DNA of 21,880 nucleotides. It comes from a virus. The stretch is from positions 1 to 21,880 of the IMG/VR virus record IMGVR_UViG_3300023184_000574. The stretch is one strand, 5' to 3'. Position numbers and translations under genes: made by a program. The stretch's first letter is position 1. Every line of letters begins with the position of its first letter. Shown piece by piece: positions 7,539-15,674 of the stretch. Under the pieces are notes generated by a model that saw nothing but the letters and a program-made list of their open reading frames with translations, did not search any database and was not told where the DNA came from.

Positions 7539-9076
7539 TGAAAACGCCTATCCTTGGCTCGACCTACGTGGCCCGCAGCGTCAACGCTGCGGATGCCCGC
7601 ATGGTCAATTTGTTTCCAGAAGTTATTCCCGAAGGCGGCAAAGAGCCTGCGTTCTTGCAGCGTTGCCCAGGCTTGACGCTTTTGTCAACGGTGGGTTTTG
7701 GCCCAGTTCGTGGTCTATGGGCGTTTTCATCCAATGACGGCGTGGGTTTTGTGGTGTCGGGCACCCAGCTTTACAAGATCAACAACTCCTACACACCCAC
7801 GTTGATCGGCACCGTGGCGGGTTCTGGGCCGGTCAGCATGGCCGACAACGGCACGCAATTGTTCATTGCAGCCAACGGCCCCAGCTACATCTACAACGCC
7901 ACCGCCAACGCCTTTGGCCAGATCACTGATCCTGACTTTCCTGGCGCAGTGACGGTCTGTTATCTGGATGGCTATTTCGTGTTCAATGAGCCTAACAGCC
8001 AAAAGATGTGGGTGACTGCCCTTTTGGACGGCACGTCCATTGACCCGCTTGAGTTTGCCAGTACTGAAGGATCACCTGACGGTTTGCTGGCTGTGGTGTC
8101 CAACTTCCGCGAGGTCTGGGCTTTTGGTACAAACTCAATTGAGGTTTGGTACGACTCAGGCGCCACAGACTTTCCCTTGCAACGCATCCAAGGCGCGTTC
8201 AACGAGCTTGGTTGCGCGGCCCCTTACTCGATTGCCAAGATGGACAATGGCCTCTTCTGGCTGGGCCGGGATCGTCGGGGCCAAGGCATCGTCTACCGAG
8301 CCAACGGATACCAAGGCCAACGCATCTCGACCCATGCGGTCGAATGGCACATCCAACAGTACAGCGACATGTCGGACGCCATTGCGTACACTTATCAACA
8401 GGATGGCCACAGCTTTTACGTGCTGATCTTCCCCACGGCCAACACCACTTGGGTGTACGACGCGGCCACCCAAGCCTGGCATGAGCGGGCGGGCTTTATT
8501 GATGGCGCGTTTACCCGACACCGTAGCAACTGCCAAATGGCGTTCAACAACAAGATTGTTGTTGGCGACTTTGAAAACGGCAACATCTACGCCTTTGACC
8601 TTGATGTGTACGCCGACAACGGCCAGATTCAGAAGTGGCTGCGCACCTGGCGGGCATTGCCTACGGGGCAAAACAACCTCAAGCGCACGGCCCATCACAG
8701 CTTGCAATTGGATTGCGAAACGGGCGTTGGCTTAAATGGGTCAATGATTGCCGAAACCATATACCTTCAAACTGAAAACGATAATTATTTAATTACCGAA
8801 AGCGGTAACTATTTAATTTCTGACGACACCACTCCTATTACCCAAGGCTCATACCCCGAAGCCATGTTGCGTTGGTCGGATGATGGCGGCCACACTTGGT
8901 CAAACGAGCATTGGTCGCCGCTTGGCAGGATTGGCGCGTATGGCCACCGGACGTTTTGGCGGCGGCTGGGCATGACGCTCAAGCTGCGAGATCGCGTTTA
9001 TGAGTTGTCTATGACTGACCCGGTTAAAGTGGCCATCATGGGCGCCGAGTTAATCATTAGCCCGACCAATGCCTAG
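7538..9076 (+). CDS. Packaged DNA stabilisation protein, P22 gp10-like
   Basis: A 512-residue protein whose N-terminus ('TPILGSTYVARSVNAADARMVNLFPEVIPEGGKEPAFLQRCPGL') is characteristic of the P22 gp10 family. It continues with beta-propeller-like strands: 'GVGFVVSGTQLYKI', 'DNGTQLFIAANGPSYIYN', 'VCYLDGYFVFNEP' and 'EVWAFGTNSIEVWYDSGATDFP'. gp10 forms the hexameric tail hub below gp4 that holds packaged DNA and carries the tailspikes. P22 gp10 is 472 residues. Part of the extra length is a 24-residue repeat tract at codons 407-430 (see separate entry) that is AT-rich inside an otherwise GC-rich gene. The start overlaps the gp4-like stop. The stop overlaps the next gene by 8 bases. Confidence 0.88.
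   Translation: MKTPILGSTYVARSVNAADARMVNLFPEVIPEGGKEPAFLQRCPGLTLLSTVGFGPVRGLWAFSSNDGVGFVVSGTQLYKINNSYTPTLIGTVAGSGPVSMADNGTQLFIAANGPSYIYNATANAFGQITDPDFPGAVTVCYLDGYFVFNEPNSQKMWVTALLDGTSIDPLEFASTEGSPDGLLAVVSNFREVWAFGTNSIEVWYDSGATDFPLQRIQGAFNELGCAAPYSIAKMDNGLFWLGRDRRGQGIVYRANGYQGQRISTHAVEWHIQQYSDMSDAIAYTYQQDGHSFYVLIFPTANTTWVYDAATQAWHERAGFIDGAFTRHRSNCQMAFNNKIVVGDFENGNIYAFDLDVYADNGQIQKWLRTWRALPTGQNNLKRTAHHSLQLDCETGVGLNGSMIAETIYLQTENDNYLITESGNYLISDDTTPITQGSYPEAMLRWSDDGGHTWSNEHWSPLGRIGAYGHRTFWRRLGMTLKLRDRVYELSMTDPVKVAIMGAELIISPTNA
8756..8827 (+). repeat. Three 24-bp in-frame repeats within the gp10-like gene
   Basis: Three consecutive 24-base units (8756-8779, 8780-8803, 8804-8827) encode TIYLQTEN, DNYLITES and GNYLISDD. 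Units two and three share the bases ATTTAATT and an AACTATT/AATTATT core. The tract is strongly AT-rich within a GC-rich gene. Similar 'NYLITESG' strings occur in other phage proteins (from memory), which suggests a small mobile or slippage-expanded module. Confidence 0.8.
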
Positions 9077-9761
9077 CCCCAACGCAAACCCGACGCCTAT
9101 TACGCCCCCTAGGGTGCCATTGATTGACCCGCGCACCGGGTTGATCGACCGGGCGTGGTACTTGTTTTTTCTGTCGCTCAATCAAATTGCCACGGCGGTT
9201 GTTGACATTGTGGATGTCGGCCCCAGCCCCGAATCGCTGCTTGCGTCGTATGACGCCGCGCTTCTTGCGGTCAATCAGGAACTGCAAACGCTGCCGCCGG
9301 TTGTTACCTTACCGGTTCCTGACGTGTTGACCGACTGCTGTTCTGCCTTGGTGTCTCAGATGGCTGAGATGCAAAAGCAGATCGAAGGGTTGCAATCGCA
9401 ACCCATTCTTGACATCGGCGCGGTCAGTGCATCTATTGCAGCGCTTTCAAGCGCGCCCGTGACTGTAACGGCAGACTTTACAGTGGGCACCAGCAACTGG
9501 TACATCAACAATAAGTCGGGCTCGACCTGTACAGTAACTTTGCCAACTGCATCCGCATGGCCCGGTCGGTATTTGACTTTTCAAAACTATCAAGCCCAGA
9601 CGCTGGTGTCAGCGTCCAGCAACGTCGTCCCCCAAGCCGGTGGGGCAGCGGGCACCGTAATCCTCTTGGCAGTTGCGGGCAATTGGGCGACAATGGTGTC
9701 TGACGGCACCAATTGGGTCATCATGCAAGCTGCCGCTAACAATTGCCTTTTACTGGAGTAA
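9069..9761 (+). CDS. Virion protein, possible tail needle or short fibre
   Basis: A 230-residue protein. A proline-rich N-terminus leads to 'VPLIDPRTGLIDRAWYLFFLSLNQIATAVVDI', a motif common at the N-termini of phage structural proteins. A short coiled-coil ('LVSQMAEMQKQIEGLQSQPIL', about residues 95-115) follows. A C-terminal beta domain (VTADFTVGTSNWYINNKSGSTCTVTLPTASAWPGRYLTFQN...) resembles fibre tip domains. It lies right after gp10, where P22 encodes its tail needle gp26 (233 residues), and the anchor-coil-knob layout fits such a plug. This is inference from position and shape, not recognised homology. The ATG overlaps the gp10 stop by 8 bases without a clear ribosome site, so coupled translation is likely. 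Confidence 0.6.
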   Translation: MPSPNANPTPITPPRVPLIDPRTGLIDRAWYLFFLSLNQIATAVVDIVDVGPSPESLLASYDAALLAVNQELQTLPPVVTLPVPDVLTDCCSALVSQMAEMQKQIEGLQSQPILDIGAVSASIAALSSAPVTVTADFTVGTSNWYINNKSGSTCTVTLPTASAWPGRYLTFQNYQAQTLVSASSNVVPQAGGAAGTVILLAVAGNWATMVSDGTNWVIMQAAANNCLLLE

Positions 9762-9764
9762 CCC

Positions 9765-10100
9765 ATGACAGTCACCGTCAAAGTCCTTGTCCCCGCCAAG
9801 ATCGTCGAGGCCAGCCAAACTACCCAATACACAGCTACTGGCGTCACGGCCATCATCGACAAATTCACCGCGACCAATTACAGCGCCAGCGCTGCGACCA
9901 TCAGCGTCAACTTGGTCACGGTGTCTGGGTCTGCCGGCAACTCCAACTTGATCACCAAGACCAAAACGCTCCAAGCGTCTGAGGTCTATACTTTCCCCGA
10001 GTTGGTGGGCCAGGTGCTGGGCGTGGGCGACTTTATCAGCACCATTGCAGGCACTGCCACAGCTATCAACATGCGCGTCAGTGGCCGTGAGGTGACTTAA
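9765..10100 (+). CDS. Conserved beta-rich virion protein, unknown function
   Basis: A 111-residue protein of alternating beta strands: 'AKIVEASQTTQYTATGVTAIIDKFTATNYSASAATISVNLVTVSG', then 'KTLQASEVYTFPELVGQVLGVGDFISTIAGTATAINMRVSGREV'. This pattern is familiar from small phage proteins that sit among tail or fibre genes and are described only as structural. It has no signal peptide or membrane segment. GGAG at 9755-9758 precedes the ATG. The stop overlaps the next start (TAATG), coupling it to the cupin gene. The pair could act together on the particle surface, but nothing in the sequence proves it. Confidence 0.65.
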   Translation: MTVTVKVLVPAKIVEASQTTQYTATGVTAIIDKFTATNYSASAATISVNLVTVSGSAGNSNLITKTKTLQASEVYTFPELVGQVLGVGDFISTIAGTATAINMRVSGREVT

Positions 10101-10462
10101 TGAAGTTTATCGAGCCTGACATCCAGCATCATTTTGGCGGCGGCGTTTACGCCAAGGAAACATTCATTCCCGCCGATAAATGGTTGGTTCAGCATACGCA
10201 CAAGTTTGATCATTTGTCGGTGCTGGCTAAAGGCTCAGTTGAGTTGATTGTTGATGGTGACTCTACCGTGATGCACGCTCCGGCTTGCATTACGATTAAG
10301 GCTGGTAAGCACCACGGCATTCGCTCTTTGACAGACGTTGTTTGGTACTGCATTCACGCAACTGATTGCACCGACGAAAATGAGATTGATGACGTAATCA
10401 TCGCACCTGTGGATAATCGGCAAGTGCATAAAATTGCACAGCTTTTAAGCGAAGGAGTTTGA
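10100..10462 (+). CDS. Cupin-fold protein in the virion gene block
   Basis: A 120-residue single-domain cupin (RmlC-like barrel). Motif 1 is readable as H32-T-H34, then three residues, H38, six residues and G45; the classical Glu of the HxH...E pattern is replaced by His38. Motif 2 is 'APACITIKAGKHHGI' with H71 or H72 as the third metal ligand. The C-terminal 'VWYCIHATDCTDENEIDDVII' is typical of a phage cupin group I have seen among tail genes. A metal site is likely, but the reaction (if any) is unknown. It could also be a structural barrel that binds a small ligand or sugar. The TAATG overlap and GAGG at 10090-10093 mark the start. It lies in the late operon, so a virion or assembly role is inferred. 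Confidence 0.75.
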   Translation: MKFIEPDIQHHFGGGVYAKETFIPADKWLVQHTHKFDHLSVLAKGSVELIVDGDSTVMHAPACITIKAGKHHGIRSLTDVVWYCIHATDCTDENEIDDVIIAPVDNRQVHKIAQLLSEGV

Positions 10463-10463
10463 T

Positions 10464-11231
10464 ATGCCTTGGATGATACCCGCCGCCATTATTGGTAGCT
10501 CATTATTAGGTAGCAGCGCATCGCGCAGCGCGGCCAGCACTCAGGCAGACGCTGCCAGCCGCGCATCAGATGCGCAATTGCAAATGTTCAGAGAACAAGC
10601 TGCGTTGCAAGAACCGTTTCGCCAAGCCGGCGTTCGCGCGTTGCCCCAGCTTGAGGCACAGCGCAACATGATGCCGGGAGCGTTTACTGGCCAAGTTAAT
10701 TTGGGTCAAGACCCAGGCTATGCGTTTCGGTTGTCGGAAGGCCAAAAGGCGTTGGATCGAAGCGCCGCCGCTAGGGGCGGGCTGATCTCTGGCGGCGCAT
10801 TGAAGGCCGCGCAACGGTTTGGCCAAGACTTGGGCAGCCAAGAATATCAAAACGCCTACAACCGGGCGCTAACGGGTTACAACGCCGAAGTGGCGCGTGA
10901 GGCCACGGGCTACAACCGTCTGGCGGCTCTTGCAGGTATTGGTCAAACGGCCACGGGTCAAATTGGCGCGGCGGGACAAAACGCTGCGGCTAATATGGGC
11001 AACCTGATGACATCAGGCGCAGCCGCAAGCGCGGCGGGTCAAGTCGGTGCGGCCAATGCTTTGACCGGCGGCTTGAGCACATACTTGAATTACAACCAAG
11101 GCAACAATTTGGTTAACGCGCTAAACAACCGTAATGTCAGTATGAACCCCTACTATGGTGGTGGCGGTGGATACGGCGGCGGCGATTACGGCACTGGCAG
11201 CCGCGCTGGAATGATTGACACACCTTTTTGA
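10464..11231 (+). CDS. Putative DNA ejection/internal virion protein (P22 gp7-type)
   Basis: A 255-residue protein. A short hydrophobic start ('WMIPAAIIGSSLLGSSASRSAAS') leads into Ala/Gln/Ser-rich helices with the phrases 'AALQEPFRQAGVRALPQL', 'DPGYAFRLSEGQKALDRSAAARGG', 'SGGALKAAQRFGQDLGSQEYQNAYNRAL' and 'YNRLAALAGIGQTA'. These are hallmarks of phage proteins annotated as DNA transfer or ejection proteins. The end is glycine-rich ('YYGGGGGYGGGDYGTGS'). P22 gp7 (229 residues) is ejected with DNA and helps form the conduit across the envelope. Position after the tail hub genes and before two long helical proteins matches the P22 gp7-gp20-gp16 order. GAAGGAG at 10451-10457 precedes the ATG. 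Confidence 0.75.
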   Translation: MPWMIPAAIIGSSLLGSSASRSAASTQADAASRASDAQLQMFREQAALQEPFRQAGVRALPQLEAQRNMMPGAFTGQVNLGQDPGYAFRLSEGQKALDRSAAARGGLISGGALKAAQRFGQDLGSQEYQNAYNRALTGYNAEVAREATGYNRLAALAGIGQTATGQIGAAGQNAAANMGNLMTSGAAASAAGQVGAANALTGGLSTYLNYNQGNNLVNALNNRNVSMNPYYGGGGGYGGGDYGTGSRAGMIDTPF

Positions 11232-11239
11232 GGTAAACC

Positions 11240-12751
11240 ATGGCACTTGAACCAAACATTGCATTAGGCGTCCGAGGCGTTGAAGTGGCCAACCCGTTGG
11301 CCCAGTACGCCCAAGTTGCGCAGATTCAATCAATGCAAAATCAAAATCAAGTTAGCCAAATGCAACTTGATCAGATGCGCCGCGATGAAGCAACGCTCCA
11401 ACAAATTCAAGCCAAAGCGATGGAGCATGGCGGCCCGGCTGACCTAAACCAAATCGCCGACGCCTACCTTAAATCAGGCAATCCCAAGTTTGTTGAGTTT
11501 GGTGTTGGTTTGCGTCAAAAGTTAGACGAACGTGCGCAGTTTGCAAAAATTATGAGTATGGGCGAAACTCCAACTGCCATGCCTTCCGCGCCTGCTTCTG
11601 CCGCGCCCGCGACCAATTCGCTGGCCCCGACCATGCAATCTGGCGCGTTAGGTTCAGGTACATTTGGCATGGCTCCCGAGCCTGTCAATCGACTTGCGCC
11701 TGCGCCCGTTGCAACCGCTCCAGTTGCAAATGCTTTAGCTGCGCCTCCAATGGCGGCGCCTGCTATGGCAACGCCGGCGGGGCCAGATGTAAGCATGCTG
11801 CGGAATAAACGTAACGCTTTCTTAGCTATGGGCACGCCTCAATCTATCGCGGCGGCGCGCGCCATAGACGCCGATATTGCTTTGGCGTCTAGACAACAGC
11901 CAGAAACAATAAGAGAAATGCAGGCCTTCGGCCTTCCTATTACTCCCGAAGGATTTGCTAAATATACGGCGCTAAAACAATCCGCACCTCAACCTGTTGA
12001 ATTGACTAGAGCAATAGCTGATCGAGATAGGCTAATAGCGCTAGGAAGACCAGTTAACGACCCTGACGTAGCGGCGTATACAAAGTTGATTAACAAATTA
12101 AGTACCCATGCACCCGCTACAACAGTTAACGTTAGCACTGAAAAAGCATACGGCGGCGCATTTGGAGGCAAATTGGCCGATACTGACATAAACAAATTGA
12201 CTACGGCAGAAAAAGCGCCTCAGTTGGCTGAGAGCGCTAACCGGATTATTGGTTTGGTCAATCAAGGCAATGTATTTACTGGGCCTGCTGCTGAAGTCAA
12301 AATGAACATTGCGCGAGTACTAAATGTGGCTGGTGCTAGTAACGATGAAAAAATTGCGAACACCGAAGCGCTTATTGCTGCTACAGGTCAAAGCACGCTT
12401 GACGCAATTAAAGGCGCAGGTTTGGGTACGGGCCAAGGATTTACAAACAAAGACCTTACTTTTTTGCAAGGCATTGCAGGTGGCACGATTGGTCTCACTG
12501 CAAAAACTCTTACCGACTTAGCTACGTTGCAACACCGTGTTGCAGTCCGCAGCGCAGATGCGTGGAATAAACGAGCTGGTGAAATACCTAAAGAAGTGGT
12601 GCAAGGCACTGGCTTATCTACCGTGCCTATCAAAGTACCTGAGTTGTCTGCTGTTGGCCCAATTGCAATATTTGCGGTAAACCCTCAGACGGGCGCTCGT
12701 ATTCAGTCTACTGATGGCGGCAACACATGGAAACCAGCAGGAGCTAAATAA
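11240..12751 (+). CDS. Putative internal virion/ejection protein (P22 gp20 position)
   Basis: A 503-residue Ala/Gln-rich protein. The N-terminus (NPLAQYAQVAQIQSMQNQNQVSQMQLDQMRRDEATLQQ) is a strong coiled coil. Residues about 113-190 are a low-complexity Ala/Pro/Met/Thr linker. The rest is helical, ending 'VGPIAIFAVNPQTGARIQSTDGGNTWKPAG', an ending I recognise from other phage proteins in this slot. In P22 the second ejection protein gp20 has similar length (471) and similar composition. The assignment rests on position, size and composition, not on a clear conserved domain. GAGG at 11230-11233 precedes the ATG. The stop overlaps the next start (TAATG). Confidence 0.6.
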   Translation: MALEPNIALGVRGVEVANPLAQYAQVAQIQSMQNQNQVSQMQLDQMRRDEATLQQIQAKAMEHGGPADLNQIADAYLKSGNPKFVEFGVGLRQKLDERAQFAKIMSMGETPTAMPSAPASAAPATNSLAPTMQSGALGSGTFGMAPEPVNRLAPAPVATAPVANALAAPPMAAPAMATPAGPDVSMLRNKRNAFLAMGTPQSIAAARAIDADIALASRQQPETIREMQAFGLPITPEGFAKYTALKQSAPQPVELTRAIADRDRLIALGRPVNDPDVAAYTKLINKLSTHAPATTVNVSTEKAYGGAFGGKLADTDINKLTTAEKAPQLAESANRIIGLVNQGNVFTGPAAEVKMNIARVLNVAGASNDEKIANTEALIAATGQSTLDAIKGAGLGTGQGFTNKDLTFLQGIAGGTIGLTAKTLTDLATLQHRVAVRSADAWNKRAGEIPKEVVQGTGLSTVPIKVPELSAVGPIAIFAVNPQTGARIQSTDGGNTWKPAGAK

Positions 12752-14691
12752 TGGCTTTACCACCCGGATTTGAACTTGAGCAAGCCGCGCCGCCGCAACA
12801 ACCCGCCGGCATGAAATTGCCGCCAGGGTTTCAAATGGAATCCGGTAATGGTGGCGTGCCCGGCCCACGCCGTGCTTGGTCTGACGTGCCCGGCGAAGCA
12901 CTGGCAAATGTTGGCACAAGTGCTGCGGCGTTCTACAAAGGTTTGAAAGAAGCAATTACTAACCCAGTACAAACCGCGACCGGCATCCTTGATATTGGTG
13001 CAGGCGCTTTGCAAAACGTATTGCCTAAAAGCGTTGTTGATTTGGTCAATCAAATTGACACCAATCCTGACGCGGCCAAACGCGCAATTGAAGCGGCAAA
13101 CGCTGCTGGTGGCATGATTAGCGAACGGTATGGCAGCATAGAAGGTTTAAAGAACACCTTGGCAACTGACCCCGTGGGGGCAGCCTCTGATCTATCGTCT
13201 TTGCTGACCGGCGGTGCAGGCTTAATTAAAGCCGCGCCTCGCTTAACAGCAGGCGCGTTAAGCCGTGTGGCCCCCTCAGCAGCGCAAGCAGTTGCGGGCG
13301 TTGCCCCAATTGCGGAAAAGATTGCCGCGCCCTTGGCCGCTATAGGCACGTATACCAATCCCCTGGCGCCCGTTACCACGGCGGCGGGATACGGCTTGGC
13401 GTTAGGCGCTAAAGGCGCAGGCAACGTAATTGACGCGTTGGCCGGGCAACGCGCTGCGGCGCGGGCGGGCAACATCGTTCGCAACGCGTTGACTGAAGAA
13501 GGCAGATCACCACAAAATTTAGCCGCCGCTAGAAATGCGTTGGCCACTGCGCCGCCAGGCATGACTGTGCGCCAAGCATTGGCCGACGTAACTTCGCCAC
13601 AAGTGCAATATCTTGGTGAATCGGTTGAAGCTAAAACTGCACCTGGGCGTGCATTGGCAGTACAAAACGCGCAAGAGGCAGATCGCATGGCGCGTTTGCA
13701 AGCCGCCACGCCTGATTTGCAAACCGCAGAGGCAATGCGTGCAAACGTAAGCGGGCCGTTGTACACGGCAGCTACGCAACCAGGTATGGCAATCAATGTT
13801 GCGCCTTTGACGCAACAGATTGATACGCTGCTTGCCGCCAACCCAGGCAACGCAAAGTTGGTGTCTGCGTTGAATCAAGTGAAAACTGGTTTGGAAAGCA
13901 GTGCTGACGCGCAGCAAGTGTCTTCAGTTTTGGACAACTTAAAAGATTTGATTGCATCCAAAGACAATAAATTTATTGTCAAGAATTTAATTGGCGTCAA
14001 AAGTACGATTGAACAAGCGCTGCCGGGGTATCAAAAAGCGCAGCAAGTATTTGCTGCTGCTTCGCCGCCGGTCAATCAGGCCAAAGTCTTGGGCGCAATG
14101 CAGAATGTTCTTGAGCAACCGCTTGGCGTAGGCGAACGAGCCGGCCCATTTATGACCGCCATAGGGCGTGGTGAATCAGCGCTGCTTAAAAAATCTACCG
14201 GCGTGCCTCGGTATGAAGAATTGAGCCAAGTGCTGTCACCGCAACAAATGAACGTGGTCAAAGGCGTTGAGTCTGAGTTAAAACGCAACGCTGAAGTTGT
14301 GCGTCAAACCCAAGCTGGCGCGGAGGCCATGAAAATAATTTTGGACGCCAACCAATCTAAGTTTCGCTTGCCCAGCTTTTTGGACGTCAAGGTCACATTG
14401 ACCAATCAGATGCTTGACATTCTTAAAGACAAGATGAGCGCCAACGTAATGAAAGAGTTGGAAAAAGGATTTCAATCAGCCAAGAGTTTTGAAGACCTTA
14501 TGAACAAGGTGCCTGCGTCTGAGCGCTTAGATGTGCTGCGGGCGTTGGGCCAAGCGCACAATCAATTGAGCCCCGCCAAGTTAAACGTCTACACACAAGT
14601 GCAAAACGCTTTGGCCCCCAGCCAAGAAAACCGCAACGCATTGGCCCCGCCGTACTTTGAAGTTCGCGGTGTCGGATCAACAGGCAAATGA
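12751..14691 (+). CDS. Putative internal virion/ejection protein (P22 gp16 position)
   Basis: A 646-residue Ala-rich helical protein. It opens with two copies of a short motif, LPPGFELEQ (residues 3-11) and LPPGFQMES (residues 23-31), split by a Pro/Gln linker. This LPPGF opening is frequent in large virion proteins of environmental phages. A central hydrophobic Gly/Ala region (about 130-235) could insert into or cross a membrane, as expected for an ejected protein. Later parts are coiled-coil helices ('VTLTNQMLDILKDKMSANVMKELEKGFQSAKSFEDLMNKV'). No lytic transglycosylase or protease motif is evident. P22 gp16 (609 residues) is the size and position equivalent. The function is inferred. The start overlaps the previous stop (TAATG) with AGGAG just upstream. 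Confidence 0.6.
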   Translation: MALPPGFELEQAAPPQQPAGMKLPPGFQMESGNGGVPGPRRAWSDVPGEALANVGTSAAAFYKGLKEAITNPVQTATGILDIGAGALQNVLPKSVVDLVNQIDTNPDAAKRAIEAANAAGGMISERYGSIEGLKNTLATDPVGAASDLSSLLTGGAGLIKAAPRLTAGALSRVAPSAAQAVAGVAPIAEKIAAPLAAIGTYTNPLAPVTTAAGYGLALGAKGAGNVIDALAGQRAAARAGNIVRNALTEEGRSPQNLAAARNALATAPPGMTVRQALADVTSPQVQYLGESVEAKTAPGRALAVQNAQEADRMARLQAATPDLQTAEAMRANVSGPLYTAATQPGMAINVAPLTQQIDTLLAANPGNAKLVSALNQVKTGLESSADAQQVSSVLDNLKDLIASKDNKFIVKNLIGVKSTIEQALPGYQKAQQVFAAASPPVNQAKVLGAMQNVLEQPLGVGERAGPFMTAIGRGESALLKKSTGVPRYEELSQVLSPQQMNVVKGVESELKRNAEVVRQTQAGAEAMKIILDANQSKFRLPSFLDVKVTLTNQMLDILKDKMSANVMKELEKGFQSAKSFEDLMNKVPASERLDVLRALGQAHNQLSPAKLNVYTQVQNALAPSQENRNALAPPYFEVRGVGSTGK

Positions 14692-14912
14692 TGGACTACC
14701 AAGTACTCTTTAACATCGCCGTGGCCATTGCCGGGTTCTTCGGCGGGTGGACGCTCAACCGCATTTACATCGCCATCGACCGGCTAGACGGCGACGTGCG
14801 CAGCATGCCCCACGACTACGTGAGCCGCGACGACTACAAGGCCGACATCCGCGACATCCGCGACATGCTGGGCAAGATTTTCGATAAACTTGACAACAAG
14901 GCTGACAAGTGA
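14688..14912 (+). CDS. Small membrane protein at head of lysis cassette
   Basis: A 74-residue protein with one N-terminal membrane segment ('VLFNIAVAIAGFFGGWTLNRIYIAI', about residues 6-30) and a charged, helical C-terminus ('YVSRDDYKADIRDIRDMLGKIFDKLDNKADK') with coiled-coil character. Small proteins with this plan often begin phage lysis regions, where they may be holins, antiholins or holin partners. I cannot tell which. The start overlaps the previous stop (ATGA), and a second ATG follows immediately at 14691. The stop lies 1 base before the probable GTG start of the next gene. Confidence 0.7.
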   Translation: MMDYQVLFNIAVAIAGFFGGWTLNRIYIAIDRLDGDVRSMPHDYVSRDDYKADIRDIRDMLGKIFDKLDNKADK

Positions 14913-14913
14913 G

Positions 14914-15471
14914 GTGGATCCCATCACAGCCTTCGCCCTGTGCAAAGGCGCCTACGAAGGCATAAAGGGGTGCATATCGGTCTACCAAGACCTAAAGAAG
15001 ACAGGCAACGACCTATCCAAGATCACCAATGAAGTCGGGGGCGCCCTGTCCAGTTTTTTCAAGGGCCACGCCGAACTTGAGGCCAGCCATGAGAAAGCGC
15101 AGGCTCAACGTGAAGAAGGAGTCAAAGACGACCTAGCCACACAAGCCATAGACAATGTGATGTATCTGCGCCAGACCAAACAGTTTTACGCCGATTTGGA
15201 GAGAATGGTGCGCTGGGAGATGGGAATGCCCGATCTCTGGCACGACATTGTGGAAGAATACCAGCGCTTGCTGGATCAAAAATCGGAACAAGCGGCGCGT
15301 GAGTTGCACGAAAAGCGGGTAAAGGCATGGCGGCGACAAAGATTAAAAAATCAAATAGCGGACAGAGCACTGGAAACGGTGCTGGTTCTTTTCGTGGCCG
15401 CTTACCTGATCTGCCTAATGTGGATAATCAGTCTTCATCATCGGGGCCGCTTGGCTACGTTTTTGTCCTGA
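14914..15471 (+). CDS. Lysis-region protein with C-terminal membrane anchor, unknown
   Basis: A protein of about 185 residues. The opening VDPITAFALCKGAYEGIKGCISVYQDLKK is typical of a phage family with 'DPiTAFa.ck.Ay..ik' and no assigned role. A long charged helical middle (FFKGHAELEASHEKAQAQREEG..., LWHDIVEEYQRLLDQKSEQAARELHEKR) precedes a C-terminal membrane helix ('ALETVLVLFVAAYLICLMWIISL'), so it should be a tail-anchored inner-membrane protein facing the cytoplasm. GTG at 14914 is chosen because the family begins with this DPITAF phrase. An in-frame TTG at 14890 lies inside the previous gene, and the ribosome site (AAGG at 14898-14901) is rather far. Its last 145 bases also encode the next gene in another frame. 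Confidence 0.7.
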   Translation: MDPITAFALCKGAYEGIKGCISVYQDLKKTGNDLSKITNEVGGALSSFFKGHAELEASHEKAQAQREEGVKDDLATQAIDNVMYLRQTKQFYADLERMVRWEMGMPDLWHDIVEEYQRLLDQKSEQAARELHEKRVKAWRRQRLKNQIADRALETVLVLFVAAYLICLMWIISLHHRGRLATFLS

Positions 15472-15674
15472 TACTATTTGTGATTGTGTTTGCGTTAATC
15501 ATGCCTGTCATCGGCCTGATGTACGTGGACACCATGGTGGTGAAGCGAGAGGCCAAGGCCCAAATGGAAAAGACCGAAAAACTGCGCAAGCAAATTGAAG
15601 AGGAACGAAAAAATGCTAACCCTGTTCTCCAGCCTAATCAGTTTCCTGATGGGCGGCCTACCAAAAATCCTTGA
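15327..15674 (+). CDS. Single-span membrane protein overlapping two neighbours
   Basis: A 115-residue protein: a polar Ser/Gly/Asn-rich N-terminus, 'SFRGRLPDLPNVDN', one strong membrane helix ('YVFVLILFVIVFALIMPVIGLMYVDTMVV', about residues 44-72), then a charged coiled coil ('KREAKAQMEKTEKLRKQIEEERKN') and a proline-rich end. I have seen this 'GrLPDLP' plus membrane helix plus 'GLMYvDt' layout in lysis regions of other phages without a known role. It overlaps the preceding gene by 145 bases and the holin gene by 62 bases, both in other frames. The nested layout recalls spanin pairs, but no lipobox cysteine is present, so a classical spanin assignment is not supported. Confidence 0.7.
   Translation: MAATKIKKSNSGQSTGNGAGSFRGRLPDLPNVDNQSSSSGPLGYVFVLILFVIVFALIMPVIGLMYVDTMVVKREAKAQMEKTEKLRKQIEEERKNANPVLQPNQFPDGRPTKNP

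Noticed and set aside
8156-8707. 183-codon minus-strand frame opposite the gp10-like gene
   Set aside because: It is an antisense shadow of a well-recognised gene, with no start signal or family likeness.
13050-13850. 266-codon open frame on the minus strand inside the 646-residue virion gene
   Set aside because: It mirrors an Ala-rich, GC-rich coding strand, has Ala/Ser/Pro-rich shadow composition, no ribosome site and no neighbour on that strand.
15327-15674. Rz/Rz1 spanin assignment for the overlapping membrane genes
   Set aside because: No lipobox cysteine or short lipoprotein frame is visible, so only the overlap resembles spanins.
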